DNA of 45,880 nt. Origin: Nemertoderma westbladi (lineage: Eukaryota > Xenacoelomorpha > Nemertodermatida > Nemertodermatidae). The position numbers were made by a program, and so were the translations under genes. This document shows positions 13,656 to 25,700 of the stretch, in pieces; positions within the stretch are counted from its first letter, which is position 1, and each line of letters starts with the position of its first letter. The stretch spans positions 1 to 45,880 of the forward strand of contig JAUCBJ010000926.1 of NCBI GenBank assembly GCA_032718475.1, read 5' to 3'. Under the pieces are notes generated by a model, which had not been told where the DNA came from, ran no database searches, and saw only the letters and a program-made list of their open reading frames with translations.

Positions 13656-15062
13656 CTAAACATAAGAGATACCGTGAGTAACTACAGGAGGGCGTACCTA
13701 ATCATAAGAGATACCGTGAGTAACCGCAGGAGGGCGTACCTAAACATATGAGATACCGTGAGTAACCGCAGGAGGGCGTACCTAAACATAGGAGATTCAG
13801 TGAATAACCGCAAGAGGGCGCACCTAAACATAAGAGATATCGTGAGTAACCGCAGGAGGGCGTACCTAAACATAAGAGATTCAGTGAGTAACCGCAAGAG
13901 GGGGCACCTAAACATAAGATATATCGTGAGTAACCGCAGGAGGGCGTACCTAAACATAAGAGATCCAGTGAGTAACCGCAAGAGGGCGCACATAAACATG
14001 AGATATCGTGAGTAACCGCAGGAGGGCGTACCTAAACATAAAAGATTCAGTGAGTAACCGCAGGAGGGCGTACCTAATCATAAGAGATACCGTGAGTAAC
14101 CGCAGGAGGGCGTACCTAAACATAAGAGTTACCGTGAGTAACCGCAGGAGGGCGTACCTAAACATATGAGATACCGTGAGTAACAGCAGGAGGGCGTACC
14201 TAAACATAAGAGATATCGTGAGTAACCGCAGGAGGGCGTACCTAAAAATAAGAGATACCATGAGTAACCGCAGGAGGGCGTACCTAAACATATGAGATAC
14301 CGAGAGTAACCGCAGGAGGGCGTACCTAAACATAGGAGATTCAGTGAATAACCGCAAGAGGGCGCACCTAAACATAAGAGATATCGTGAGTAACCGCAGG
14401 AGGGCGTACCTAAACATAAGAGATTCAGTGAGTAACCGCAAGAGGGGGCACCTAAACATAAGATATATCGTGAGTAACCGCAGGAGGGCGTACCTAAACA
14501 TAAGAGATCCAGTGAGTAACCGCAAGAGGGCGCACATAAACATGAGATATCGTGAGTAACCGCAGGAGGGCGTACCTAAACATAAGAGATTCAGTGAGTA
14601 ACCGCAAGAGGGCGCACCTAAACATAAGATATATCGTGAGTAACCGCAGGAGGGCGTACCTAAACATAAGAGATACAGTGAGTAACCGCAGGAGGGCGTA
14701 CCTAAACATAAGAGATTCAGTGAGTAACCGCAAGAGGGGGCACCTAAACATAAGATATATCGTGAGTAACCGCAGGAGTGCGTACCTAAACATAAGAGAT
14801 ACCGTGAGTAACCGCAGGAGGGCGTACCTAAACATAAGAGATTCAGTGAGTAACCGCAGGAGGGCGTACCTAAACATAAGAGATTCAGTGAGTAACCGCA
14901 AGAGGGCGCACCTAAACATAAGAGATATCGCGAGTAACCGCAGGAGGGCGTACCTAAATATAAGAGATACGGGCGTACCTAAACATAAGACATTCAGTGA
15001 GAAACCGCAAGAGGGCGCACCTGAACATAAGAGATACCGTGAGTAACCGCAGGAGGGCGTCA
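13656..15062 (-). repeat. 42-bp satellite filling KDM6 intron 8, derived from the e9 acceptor
   Basis: About 33-34 head-to-tail units of 42 bp. On the minus strand each unit has ACGGTATCTCTTATGTTTAG, then GTACGCCCTCCTGCGGTT and ACTC. This is the e9 3' splice site (TTATGTTTAG) plus about 25 bases of e9 with two differences. Two unit classes alternate: one with AGGAGGGCGTACC and one with AAGAGGGCGCACC on the plus strand. A shortened unit lies near 14,965. Because 42 is a multiple of three, the coding frame of e9 is open through long stretches of the array (repeating MFRYALLRLLT-type peptides), which explains the false ORFs on both strands. Confidence 0.95.
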
Positions 15063-15094
15063 TATAATTTTATGACAGATTCTTATAAACTAAC

Positions 15095-15208
15095 CGAATC
15101 ATTAAATACAACTGAGGTTCGCTTAAACTCAGATTCCTAGCGACATTCCAAGTTAAATGAGCCATCGGAACAATCGATTTACACGAGTTGAGTTTGTTGA
15201 ATTCATAT
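15095..15208 (-). CDS. KDM6A: KDM6 exon e8
   Basis: The acceptor is TTTATCAG; the first A completes an arginine codon from e7. It gives 37 codons beginning [20 protein letters not shown] and continuing [17 protein letters not shown], then CG of a split arginine before donor GTTAGT. KDM6A has [20 protein letters not shown] then NMARNIKVSDPKLFEMIK here, so identity is high and colinear. The intron begins GTTAGTTTATAA, the same 12 bases that occur in the 31-bp satellite beyond e10. The exon is too short for a conventional ORF scan and contains no in-frame start. Confidence 0.94.
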
Positions 15209-15844
15209 CTGATAAAAAAAAGTAAATATATAACGCTGATAATTCGATCAGCATAAAATATACCAACTTTGTTAAATTTATTATATGATGTTAGACAACC
15301 ACGACTTTAGAGGAGAGTTTTTATAACATTTTTATAAAATGTATTACTTAGACTTACCTTTTCGGCGGACAAAATGTCCTATATTTTTCGTAATTTATGG
15401 GATAGCCTATTTCGTGCAACACTTACCGGAACCTGTAGTTACTGTGTATGGTTTGGTGTAATTTTTCTTGTGGTAGTTGGGTTGGGTTATGTAGCACTAA
15501 AATCGATTTGGTATTTTGTTTTTTGATGGGCCTCAGTGCCTGAGTACTAACAGTGGCCCAAGTGGCCCTAAATGCTAGGTAGTATCTGAGGGAATAAGAC
15601 CCCATGTCCTATTTTATTGTTTTCATATTCAATTTATTAACAGAATTAAAAAATGTCGCAATATTAGTTACCATGGTTATATCTCATCGGAACTTGGTTG
15701 GTTGGTACCTTTGATGCAACAGAGCGACACGAGACGATACCTTATGTTGGCCTTTTAGAAAATAATTTTTATACCTTATGTTGGCCTTTTAGAAAATAAT
15801 TTTTAAAGTTTTTTTCATGAGAACCAACCCGTCTGCCTGCCTAC
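15209..15844 (-). other. KDM6 intron 7, mostly unique sequence
   Basis: A 636-bp intron with donor GTAGGC and acceptor TTTATCAG. One 34-bp direct duplication lies at 15,737-15,804 (ccttatgttggccttttag in each copy). Two GTAAGT-type sites on the minus strand at about 15,355 and 15,424 could mark cryptic donors, but the sequence before them does not match KDM6 or any family I recognise. The minus-strand open frame at 15,423-15,605 looks incidental. Confidence 0.75.
15737..15804. repeat. 34-bp direct duplication in intron 7
   Basis: Two adjacent, essentially identical copies of a 34-bp segment containing ccttatgttggccttttag and aaaataattttt. It looks like the two-copy stage of the kind of tandem duplication that has run away in neighbouring introns. 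Confidence 0.85.
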
Positions 15845-15982
15845 CTGTCTGTTGCGTTCTTGTAGACATAGGAACTGAGAGGTCCAACATTCCATGCTAT
15901 GTTGTTACACCAGCCGAGACTCTGCACCCAATGAACACAGGCTGTGTTCACCCAGACCATATCCCCGGGTCTTTGTGTGAAT
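15845..15982 (-). CDS. KDM6A: KDM6 exon e7: JmjC core with third iron ligand
   Basis: The acceptor is CTTCCACAG; the first A completes the arginine split from e6. It gives 45 codons starting [20 protein letters not shown], then [15 protein letters not shown], ending KNATD before donor GTAGGC. KDM6A reads [20 protein letters not shown] then [15 protein letters not shown]. The histidine of VHW is the third Fe(II) ligand and is present. The three residues before it are T-A-C, where the remembered vertebrate sequences have A-G-T. A plus-strand ORF over the same bases (15,817-16,008) is a shadow. Confidence 0.95.
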
Positions 15983-15999
15983 CTGTGGAAGGTTTAGGG

Positions 16000-16925
16000 A
16001 AAAAGTGAGAGAGATACAAGGGGAAATACGAAAAAGTGAGAGAGATACAAGGGGAAATACTAAAAAGTAAGAGAGATACAAGGGAAAATACGAAAAAGTG
16101 AAAGATACAAGGGGAAATACAAAAAAGTGAGAGAGATACAAGGGGAAATGCGAAAAAGTGAGAGATACAAAGGGAAATACAAAAAAGTGAGAGAGATACA
16201 AGGGGAAATACGAAAAAGTGAGAGAGATACAAGGGGAAATACGAAAAAGTGAGAGAGATACAAGGGGAAATACGAAAAAGTGAGAAAGATACAAGGGGAA
16301 ATACGAAAAAGTGTGAGAGATACAAGGGGAAATACGAAAAAGTGAGAGAGATACAAGGGGAAATACGAAAAAGTGAGAGAGATACAAGGGGAAATACGAA
16401 AAAGTGAGAAAGATACAAGGGGAAATACGAAAAAGTGAGAGAGATACAAGGGGAAATACGAAAAAGTGAGAAAGATACAAGGGGAAATTTGAAAAAGTTA
16501 GAGAGATACAAGGGGAAATACGAAAAAGGGAGAGAGATACAAGGGGAAATAGGACAACGTGTGAGAGATACAATGGGGGATACGAAAAAGTGAGAGAGAT
16601 ACAAGGGGAAATACGAAAAAGTGAGAGAGATACAAGGGGAAATACGAAAAAGTGAGAGAGATACCAGGGGAAATACGAAAAAGTGAGAGAGATACAAGGG
16701 GAAATACGAAAAAGTGAGAGAGATACAAGGGGAAATACGAAAAAGTAAGAGAGATACAAGGGGAAATACGAAAAAGTGAGAAAGATACAAGGGGAAATAC
16801 GAAAAAGTGAGAGAGATACAAGGGGAAATACGAAAAAGTGAGAAAGATACAAGGGGAAATTTGAAAAAGTGAGAGAGATACAAGGGGAAATAAGAAAATG
16901 TCTGAGAGATACAAGGGGAAATACA
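16000..16925 (-). repeat. 31-bp pyrimidine-tract satellite, block 1 (next to e7 acceptor)
   Basis: About 30 units of mostly 31 bp; plus strand gagagagatacaagggg then aaatacgaaaaagt. On the transcribed (minus) sense it is TCTCTC, ACTTTTTCGTATTT and CCCCTTGTA, almost pure pyrimidine. It begins 17 bases upstream of exon e7, so its first unit may serve as the polypyrimidine/branch region of that acceptor. Units of 26 to 33 bp also occur. Confidence 0.92.
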
Positions 16926-16961
16926 GTCTAAAATCATACGGATACAATGTTATAACAACCT

Positions 16962-18177
16962 TTATACTGGTACACTGTTGTACCAACCTGTATACTGGTA
17001 CAGGTACACTGTTGTACCAACCTGTATACTGGTACAGGTACACTGTTGTACCAACCCGTATACTGGTACAGGTAAACTGTTGTATCAACCTGTATACTGG
17101 TACAGGTACACTGTTGTACCGACCTGTATACTGGTACAGGTACACTGTTGTACCAACCTGTATACTGGTACAGGTAAACTGTTGTACCAACCTGTATACT
17201 GGTACAGGTACACTGTTGTACCGACCTGTATACTGGTACAGGTACACTGTTGTACCAACCTGTATACTGGTACAGGTACACTGTTGTACCAACCTGTATA
17301 CTGGTACAGGTACACTGTTGTACCAACCCGTATACTGGTACAGGTAAACTGTTGTATCAACCTGTATACTGGTACAGGTACACTGTTGTACCGACCTGTA
17401 TACTGGTACAGGTACACTGTTGTACCGACCTGTATACTGGTACAGGTACACTGTTGTACCAACCTGTATACTGGTACAGGTAAACTGTTGTACCAACCTG
17501 TATACTGGTACAGGTACACTGTTGTACCAACCTGTATACTGGTACAGGTAAACTGTTGTATCAACCTGTATACTGGTACAGGTACACTGTTGTACCGACC
17601 TGTATACTGGTACAGGTACACTGTTGTACCAACCCGTATACTGGTACAGGTACACTGTTGTACCAACCTGTATACTGGTACAGGTACACTGTTGTAACAA
17701 CCTGTATACTGGTACAGGTAAACTGTTGTATCAACCTGTATACTGGTACAGGTACACTGTTGTACCAACCTGTATACTGGTACAGGTACACTGTTGTACC
17801 AACCTGTATACTGGTATAGGTACACTGTTGTACCAACCTGTATACTGGTATAGGTACACTGTTGTACCAACCTGTATACTGGTATTATAGGTACACTGTT
17901 GTACCAACCTGTATGCTGGTATAGGTACACTGTTGTACCAACCTGTATAATGGTGCAATGTTGTACCAACCTGTATACTGGTACACTGTTGTACCAACCT
18001 GTATACTGGTACACTGTCGAACCAACCTGTATACTGGTACACCGTTGAACCAACCTGTATACTGGTACACTGATGTACCAACCTGTATGGTACACTGATG
18101 TACCAACCTGTATGGTACACTGATGTACCAACCTGTATACTGGTACACTGTCGTACCAACCTTAATACTGGTACAGT
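16962..18177 (-). repeat. Donor-derived satellite block 1 (mostly 34-bp units)
   Basis: Units of 34 bp (plus strand ctgttgtaccaacctgtata then ctggtacaggtaca), passing to 28-bp and 25-bp forms toward 18,000. Read on the minus strand each full unit contains GTACCAGTATACAG/GTTGGTA, that is, the last 14 bases of exon e6 and its 5' splice site. The block ends at a hybrid junction with the next pyrimidine-tract block near 18,178. Confidence 0.93.
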
Positions 18178-18768
18178 GATACAGAGATACAGGGGAAATA
18201 CGAAAATGTGAGAGAGATACAAGGGGAAATACGAAAACGTGTGAGAGATACAAGGGGGAATACAAAAAGGTGAGAGAGAAACAAGGGGGAATACGAAAAA
18301 GTGAGAGAGATACAAGGGGAAATACGAAAAAGTGAGAGAGATACAAGGGGAAATACGAAAAAGTGAGAGAGATACAAGGGGAAATACGAAAAAGTGAGAA
18401 AGATACAAGGGGAAATTCGAAAAAGTGAGAGAGATACAAGGGGAAATACGAAAAAGTGAGAGAGATTCAAGGGGAAATACGAGAAAGTGAGAGAGATACA
18501 AGGGGAAATACGAAAAAGTGAGAGAGATACAACGGGAAATACGAAAAAGTGAGAGAGATACAAGGGGAAATATGAAAAGTGAGAAAGATACAAGGGGAAA
18601 TACGAAAAAGTGAGAAAGATACAAGGGGAAATACGAAAAAGTGAGAAAGATACAAGGGGAAATTCGAAAAAGTGAGAGAGATACAAGGGGAAATAAGGAA
18701 AAGTCTGAGGGATACAAGGGGAAATAAGAAAAAGTCTGAGAGATACAAGGGGAAATACGGTCTAAAAT
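18178..18768 (-). repeat. Pyrimidine-tract satellite, block 2
   Basis: About 19 units of the same 31-bp family as 16,000-16,925, in the same orientation. It opens with a distinctive join (ggtacagtgatacagagata) that recurs at about 19,260. Confidence 0.9.
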
Positions 18769-18783
18769 AATACGGATACAATG

Positions 18784-19264
18784 TTATACCAACCTTTATA
18801 CTGGTACACTGTTGTACCAACCTGTATACTGGTACAGGTACACTGTTGTACCAACCTGTATACTGGTACAGGTAAACTGTTGTATCAACCTGTATACTGG
18901 TACAGGTACACTGTTGTACCAACCTGTATACTGGTACAGGTACACTGTTGTACCAACCTGTATACTGGTATAGGTAGGTACACTGTTGTACCAACCTGTA
19001 TACTGGTATAGGTACACTGTTGTACCAACCTGTATAATGGTACACTGTTGTACCAACCTGTATACTGGTACAATGTTGTACCCACCTATATACTGGTACA
19101 CTGTCGTACCAAACTGTATACTGGTATACTGTTGTACCAACCTGTATACTGGTACACCGTTGAACCAACCTGTATACTGGTACATTGATGTACCAACCTG
19201 TATGGTACACTGATGTGCAAACCTGTATACTGGTATACTGTCGTACCAACCTTAATACTGGTAC
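18784..19264 (-). repeat. Donor-derived satellite block 2
   Basis: About 16 units of the 28/34/25-bp family carrying the e6 donor, in the same orientation as the gene. The entry module (atacggatacaatgttatac) and exit join are shared with the neighbouring blocks. Confidence 0.9.
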
Positions 19265-20568
19265 AGTGATACAGAGATACAGGGGAAATACGAAAATGTG
19301 AGAGAGATACAAGGGGAAATACGAAAACGTGTGAGAGATACAAGGGGGAATACGAAAAAGTGAGAGAGATACAAGGGGAAATACGAAAAAGTGAGAGATA
19401 CAAGGGGAAATACGAAAAAGTGAGAGAGATACAAGGGGAAATACGAAAAAGTGAGAGAGATACAAGGGGAAATACGAAAAAGTGAGAGAGATACAAGGGG
19501 AAATACGAAAAAGTGAGAAAGATACAAGGGGAAAGGCGAAAAAGTGAGAGAGATACAAGGGGAAATAGGACAACGTGTGAGAGATACAAGGGGGAATACG
19601 AAAAGGTGAGAGAGATACAAGGGGAAATACGAAAAAGTGAGAAAGATACAAGGTGGAATACGAAAACGTGTGAGAGATACAAGGGGAAATACGAAAAAGT
19701 GAGAGAGATACAAGGGGAAATACGAAAAAGTGAGAGATACAAGGGGAAATACGAAAAAGTGAGAGAGATACAAGGGGAAATACGAAAAAGTGAGAGATAC
19801 AAGGGGAAATACGAAAAAGTGAGAGAGATACAAGGGGAAATACGAAAAAGTGAGAGAGATACAAGGGGAAATACGAAAAAGTGAGAGAGATACAAGGGGA
19901 AATACGAAAAAGTGAGAAAGATACAAGGGGAAATGCGAAAAAGTGAGAGAGATACAAGGGGAAATAGGACAACGTGTGAGAGATACAAGGGGGAATACGA
20001 AAACGTGTGAGAGATACAAGGGGGAATACGAAAAGGTGAGAGAGATACAAGGGGAATACGAAAAAGTGAGAAAGATACAAGGGGAAATACGAAAAAGTGT
20101 GAGAGATACAAGGGGAAATAAGAAAAAGTCTGAGGGATACAAGGGGGAATACGAAAAAGTGAGAGAGATACAAGGATAAATACGATAAGTGAGAGAGATA
20201 CAAGGGGAAATATGAAAACGTGAGAGAGATACAAGGGGAAATACGAAAAAGTGAGACAGATACAAGGGGAAATACGAAAAAGTGAGAAAGATACAAGGGG
20301 AAATGCGAAAAAGTGAGAGAGATACAAGGGGAAATGCGAAAAAGTGAGAGAGATACAAGGGGGAATACGAAAACGTGTGAGAGATACAAGGAGAAATACG
20401 ATAAGTGAGAGAGATACAAGGGGAAATATGAAAACGTGAGAGAGATACAAGGGGAAATACGAAAAGGTGAGAGAGATACAAGGGGAAATAAGAAAAAGTC
20501 TGAGGGATACAAGGGAAAATAAGAAAAAGTCTGAGAGATACAAGGGGAAATACAGTCTAAAATCATAC
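19265..20568 (-). repeat. Pyrimidine-tract satellite, block 3
   Basis: The largest pyrimidine-tract block, about 43 units of the 31-bp family and its shorter variants. The plus strand is strongly purine (aaggggaaatacgaaaaagt). Confidence 0.9.
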
Positions 20569-20579
20569 GGATACAATGT

Positions 20580-21797
20580 TATACCAACCTTTTTACTGGT
20601 ACACTGTTGTACCAACCTGTATACTGGTACAGGTACACTGTTGTACCAACCTGTATACTGGTACAGGTACACTGTTGTACCAACCTGTATACTGGTACTG
20701 GTACACTGTTGTACCAACCTGTATACTGGTACATGTACACTGTTGTACCAACCTGTATACTGGTACAGGTACACTGTTGTACCAACCTGTATACTGGTAC
20801 AGGTACACTGTTGTACCAACCTGTATAATGGTACACTGTTGTACCAACCTGTATACTGGTACAATGTTGTACCAACCTGTATACTGGTACAGGTACACTG
20901 TTGTACCAACCTGTATAATGGTACACTGTTGTACCAACCTGTATACTGGTACACCGTTGAACCAACCTGTATACTGGTACACTGTCGTACCAACCAGTAT
21001 ACTGGTACACTGATGTACCAACCTGTATACTGGTACACTGTCGTACCAACCTTAATACTGGTACAGTGATGTACCAACCTGTATACTGGTACACCGCTGA
21101 ACCAACCTGTATACTGGTACACTAATGTACCAACCTGTATACTGGTACTCTGATGTACCAACCTGTATGGTAGACTAATGTACCAACCTGTATAATGGTA
21201 CACTGTTGTACGAACCCGTATGGTACACTGATGTACCAACCTGTATACTGGTACACTGTTGTACGAACCCGTATGGTACACTGATGTACCAACCTGTATA
21301 CTGGTACACTGTTGTACGAACCCGTATGGTACACTGATGTACCAACCTGTATAATGGTACACTGTTGTACGAACCCGTATGGTACACTGATGTACCAACC
21401 TGTATACTGGTACACTGTCGTACCAACCTGTATACTGGTACACCGTTGAACCAACCTGTATACTGGTACACTAATGTACCAACCTGTATACTGGTACTCT
21501 GATGTACCAACCTGTATGGTAGACTAATGTACCAACCTGTATAATGGTACACTGTTGTACGAACCCGTATGGTACACTGATGTACCAACCTGTATACTGG
21601 TACACTGTTGTACCAACCTGTATACTGGTACACTGATGTACCAACCTGTATGGTACACTGATGTACCAACCTGTATGGAACATTGATGTACCAACCTGTA
21701 TGGTACACTGATGCACCAACCTGTATACTGGTACACCGTTGAACCAACCTGTATACTGGTCTGGTACACTGATGTACCAACCTGTATGGTACACTGA
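20580..21797 (-). repeat. Donor-derived satellite block 3
   Basis: The same family as above. It starts with 34-bp units and passes to 28-bp and 25-bp units in which 'tactg' or similar pieces are lost (cctgtatggtacactgatg). A roughly 120-bp group around 21,120-21,260 is repeated at 21,470-21,590, showing higher-order duplication. Confidence 0.9.
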
Positions 21798-22568
21798 TGG
21801 AAGGTGGAATGGTTGTTGGAACTGGGGAAGGTGGAACTGTTGTTGGAACTGGGGAAGGTGGAATGGTTGCTTGAACTGGAGAAGGTGGAATGGTTGTTGG
21901 AACTGGGGAAGGTGGCGTGGTTGTTGGAACTGGGGAAGGTGGAATGGTTGTTGGAACTGGGGAAGGTGGAATGGTTGTTGGAACTGGGAAGGTGGAATGG
22001 TTGTTGGAACTGGGGAAGGTGGAGTGGTTGTTGAAACTGGGGAAGGTGGAATGGTTGTTGTAACTGGGGAAGGTGGAATGGTTGTTGGAACTGGGGAAGG
22101 TGGAACGGTTGTTGGAACTGGGGAAGGTGGAATGGTTGCTTGAACTGTAGAAGGTGGAATGGTTGTTGGAACTGGGGAAGGTGGCGTGGTTGTTGGAACT
22201 GGGGAAGGTGGAATGGTTGTTGGAACTGGGGAAGGTAGAATGGTTGTTGAAACTGGGGAAGGTGGAATGGTTGCTGGAACTGGGGAAGGTGGAATGGTTG
22301 TTGGAACTGGGGAAGGTGCAATGGTTGTTGGAACTGGAGAAGGTGGAATGGTTGTTGGAACTGGGGAAGGTGGAATGGTTGCTGGAACTGGGGAAGGTGG
22401 AATGGTTGTTGGAACTGGGGAAGGTGCAATGGTTGTTGGAACTGGAGAAGGTGGAATGGTTGTTGGAACTGGGGAAGGTGGAACGGTTGTTGGAACTGGG
22501 GAAGGTGGAATGGTTGTTGAAACTGGGGAAGGTGGAATGGTTGTTGGAACTGGGGAAGGTGGCGTGGC
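21798..22568. repeat. 27-bp satellite block inside intron 6
   Basis: About 28 units of 27 bp, plus strand ggtggaatggttgttggaac then tggggaa. It is unrelated in sequence to the donor or pyrimidine families and I could not match it to an exon edge. The 27-bp length keeps all frames open, producing false ORFs such as the PVPTTIPPS and LPQFQQPFH repeats. It abuts a donor-derived block on one side and a pyrimidine block on the other. Confidence 0.93.
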
Positions 22569-22570
22569 GT

Positions 22571-22730
22571 GCCAGAGATACAAGGGGAAATATGAAAACG
22601 TGAGAGAGATACAAGGGGAAATACGAAAAGGTGAGAAAGATACAAGGGGAAATAAGAAAAAGTCTGAGGGATACAAGGGGAAATAAGAAAAAGTCTGAGA
22701 GATACAAGGGGAAATACAGTCTAAAATCAT
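22571..22730 (-). repeat. Pyrimidine-tract satellite, block 4
   Basis: About five units of the 31-bp pyrimidine family, ending in the recurrent junction module that leads into the largest donor-derived block. Confidence 0.88.
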
Positions 22731-22741
22731 ACGGATACAAT

Positions 22742-25700
22742 GTTATACCAACCTTTATACTGGTACACTGCTGTACCAACCTGTATACTGGTACAGGTAC
22801 ACTGTTGTACCAACCTGTATACTGGTACAGTGATGTACCAATCTGTATACTGGTACATTGATGTACCAACCTGTATACAGGTACAGGTACACCGCCGTAC
22901 CAACCTGTATACTGGTACACTGATGTACCAACCTGTATACTGGTACACTGTCGTACCAACCTGTATACTGGTACACTGATGTACCAACCTGTATACTGGT
23001 ACAGGTACACTGCCGTAATCAACCTGCATACTGGTACACTGATTTACCAACCTGTATACTGGTACACTGTCGTACCAACCTGTATACTTGTACACTGATG
23101 TACCAACCTGTATACTGGTACACTGATGTACCAACCTGTATACTGGTACAGGTACACTGTTGTACCAACCTGTATACTGGTACAGGTAAACTGTTGTATC
23201 AACCTGTATACTGGTACAGGTACACTGTTGTACCGACCTGTATACTGGTACAGGTGCACTGTTGTACCAACCCGTATACTGGTACAGGTACACTGTTGTA
23301 CCAACCTGTATACTGGTACAGGTACACTGTTGTACCAACCTGTATACTGGTACAGGTACACTGTTGTACCAACCTGTATACTGGTACAGGTACACTGTTG
23401 TACCAACCTGTATACTGGTACAGGTACACTGTTGTACCAACCTGTATACTGGTACAGGTACACTGTTGTACCAACCTGTATACTGGTACAGGTACACTGT
23501 TGTACCAACCTGTATACTGGTACAGGTACACTGTTGTACCAACCTGTATAATGGTACACTGTTGTACCAACCTGTATACTGGTGCAATGTTGTACCAACC
23601 TGTATACAGGTACAGGTACACCGCCGTACCAACCTGTATACTGGTACACTGATGTACCAACCTGTATACTGGTACACTGTTGTACCAACCTGTATACTGG
23701 TACACCGTTGAACCAACCTGTATACTGGTACACTGTAGTACCAACCAGTATACTGGTACACTGATGTACCAACCTGTATACTGGTACATCGTTGAACCAA
23801 CCTGTATACTGGTACAGTGATGTACCAACCTGTATACTAGTACACCGTTGAACCAACCTGTATACTGGTACACTGATGTACCAACCTGTATACTGGTACT
23901 CTGATGTACCAACCTGTATGGTAGACTAATGTACCAACCTGTATAATGGTACACTGTTGTACGAACCTGTATGGTACACTGCTGTACCAACCTGTATACT
24001 GGTACACTGTTGTACCAACCTGTATACTGGTACACTGATGTACCAACCTGTATACTGGTACACCGTTGAACCAACCTGTATACTGGTACACTGTCGTACC
24101 AACCAGTATACTGGTACACTGATGTACCAACCTGTATACTGGTACACCGTTGAACCAACCTGTATACTGGTACAGTGATGTACCAACCTGTATACTGGTA
24201 CACCGTTGAACCAACCTGTATACTGGTACACTGATGTACCAACCTGTATACTGGTACTCTGATGTACCAACCTGTATGGTAGACTAATGTACCAACCTGT
24301 ATAATGGTACACTGTTGTACGAACCTGTATGGTACACTGATGTACCAACCTGTATACTGGTACACCGTTAAACCAACCTGTATACTGGTACACTGTCGTA
24401 CCAACCAGTATACTGGTACACTGATGTACCAACCTGTATACTGGTACACCGTTGTACCAACCTGTATACTGGTACACTGTTGTACCAACCTGGATACTGG
24501 TACTCTGATGTACCAACCTGTATGGTAGACTAATGTACCAACCTGTATAATGGTACACTGTTGTACAAACCTGTATGGTACACTAATGTACCAACCTGTA
24601 TACTGGTACACCGTTGAACCAATCTGTATACTGGTACACTGTCGTACCAACCAGTATACTGGTACACTGATGTACCAACCTGTATACTGGTACACCGTTG
24701 AACCAACCTGTATACTGGTACACTGTCGTACCAACCAGTATACTGGTACACTGATGTACCAACCTGTATACTGGTACACCGTTGTACCAACCTGTATACT
24801 GGTACACCGTTGAACCAACCTGTATACTGGTACACTGATGTACCAACCTGTATACTGGTACTCTGATGTACCAACCTGTATGGTAGACTAATGTACCAAC
24901 CTGTATAATGGTACACTGTTGTACGAACCTGTATGGTACACTGATGTACCAACCTGTATACTGGTACACTGTTGTACCAACCTGTATACTGGTACACTGA
25001 TGTACCAACCTGTATGGTACACTGATGTACCAACCTGTATGGTACATTGATGTACCAACCTGTATGGTACACTGATGCACCAACCTGTATACTGGTACAC
25101 CGTCGAACCAACCTGTATACTGGTCTGGTACACTGATGTACCAACCTGTATCCTGGTACACTGTTGTACCAGCCTGTATACTGGTACACTGATGTACCAA
25201 CCTGTATGGTACACTGATGTACCAACCTGTATACTGGTACACCGTTGAACCAACCTGTATACTGGTACACTGATGTACCAACCTATATGGTACACTGATG
25301 TACCAACCTGTATACTGGTACACTGTTGTACCAAAATGTATACTGGTACACTGATGTACCAACCTGTATGGTACACTGATGTACCAACCTGTATGGTACA
25401 CTGATGTACCAACCTGTATACTGGTACACCGTTGTACCAACCTGTATACTGGTACACAGATGTACCAACCTGTATGGTACACTGATGTACCAACTTGTAT
25501 ACAGGTACACTGATGTACCAACCTGTATACTGGTATACTGATGTACCAACCTGTATACTGGTACACTGTTGTACAAACCTGTATACTGGTACACTGTTGT
25601 ACGAACCTGTATACTGGTACACTGTCGTACCAACCTGTATACTGGTACAGTGATGTACCAACCTGTATACTGGTGCAATGTTGTACCAACCTGTATACAG

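Noticed and set aside
13682-15063. ORFs encoding MFRYALLRLLT and VSNRRRAYLNIRD repeats
   Set aside because: Products of the 42-bp intron 8 array. The first is a true copy of the e9 frame but not an independent gene.
15423-15605. 60-codon minus-strand ORF in intron 7 as an extra KDM6 exon
   Set aside because: No similarity to KDM6, and e7 and e8 already join directly with correct phase and continuous family sequence.
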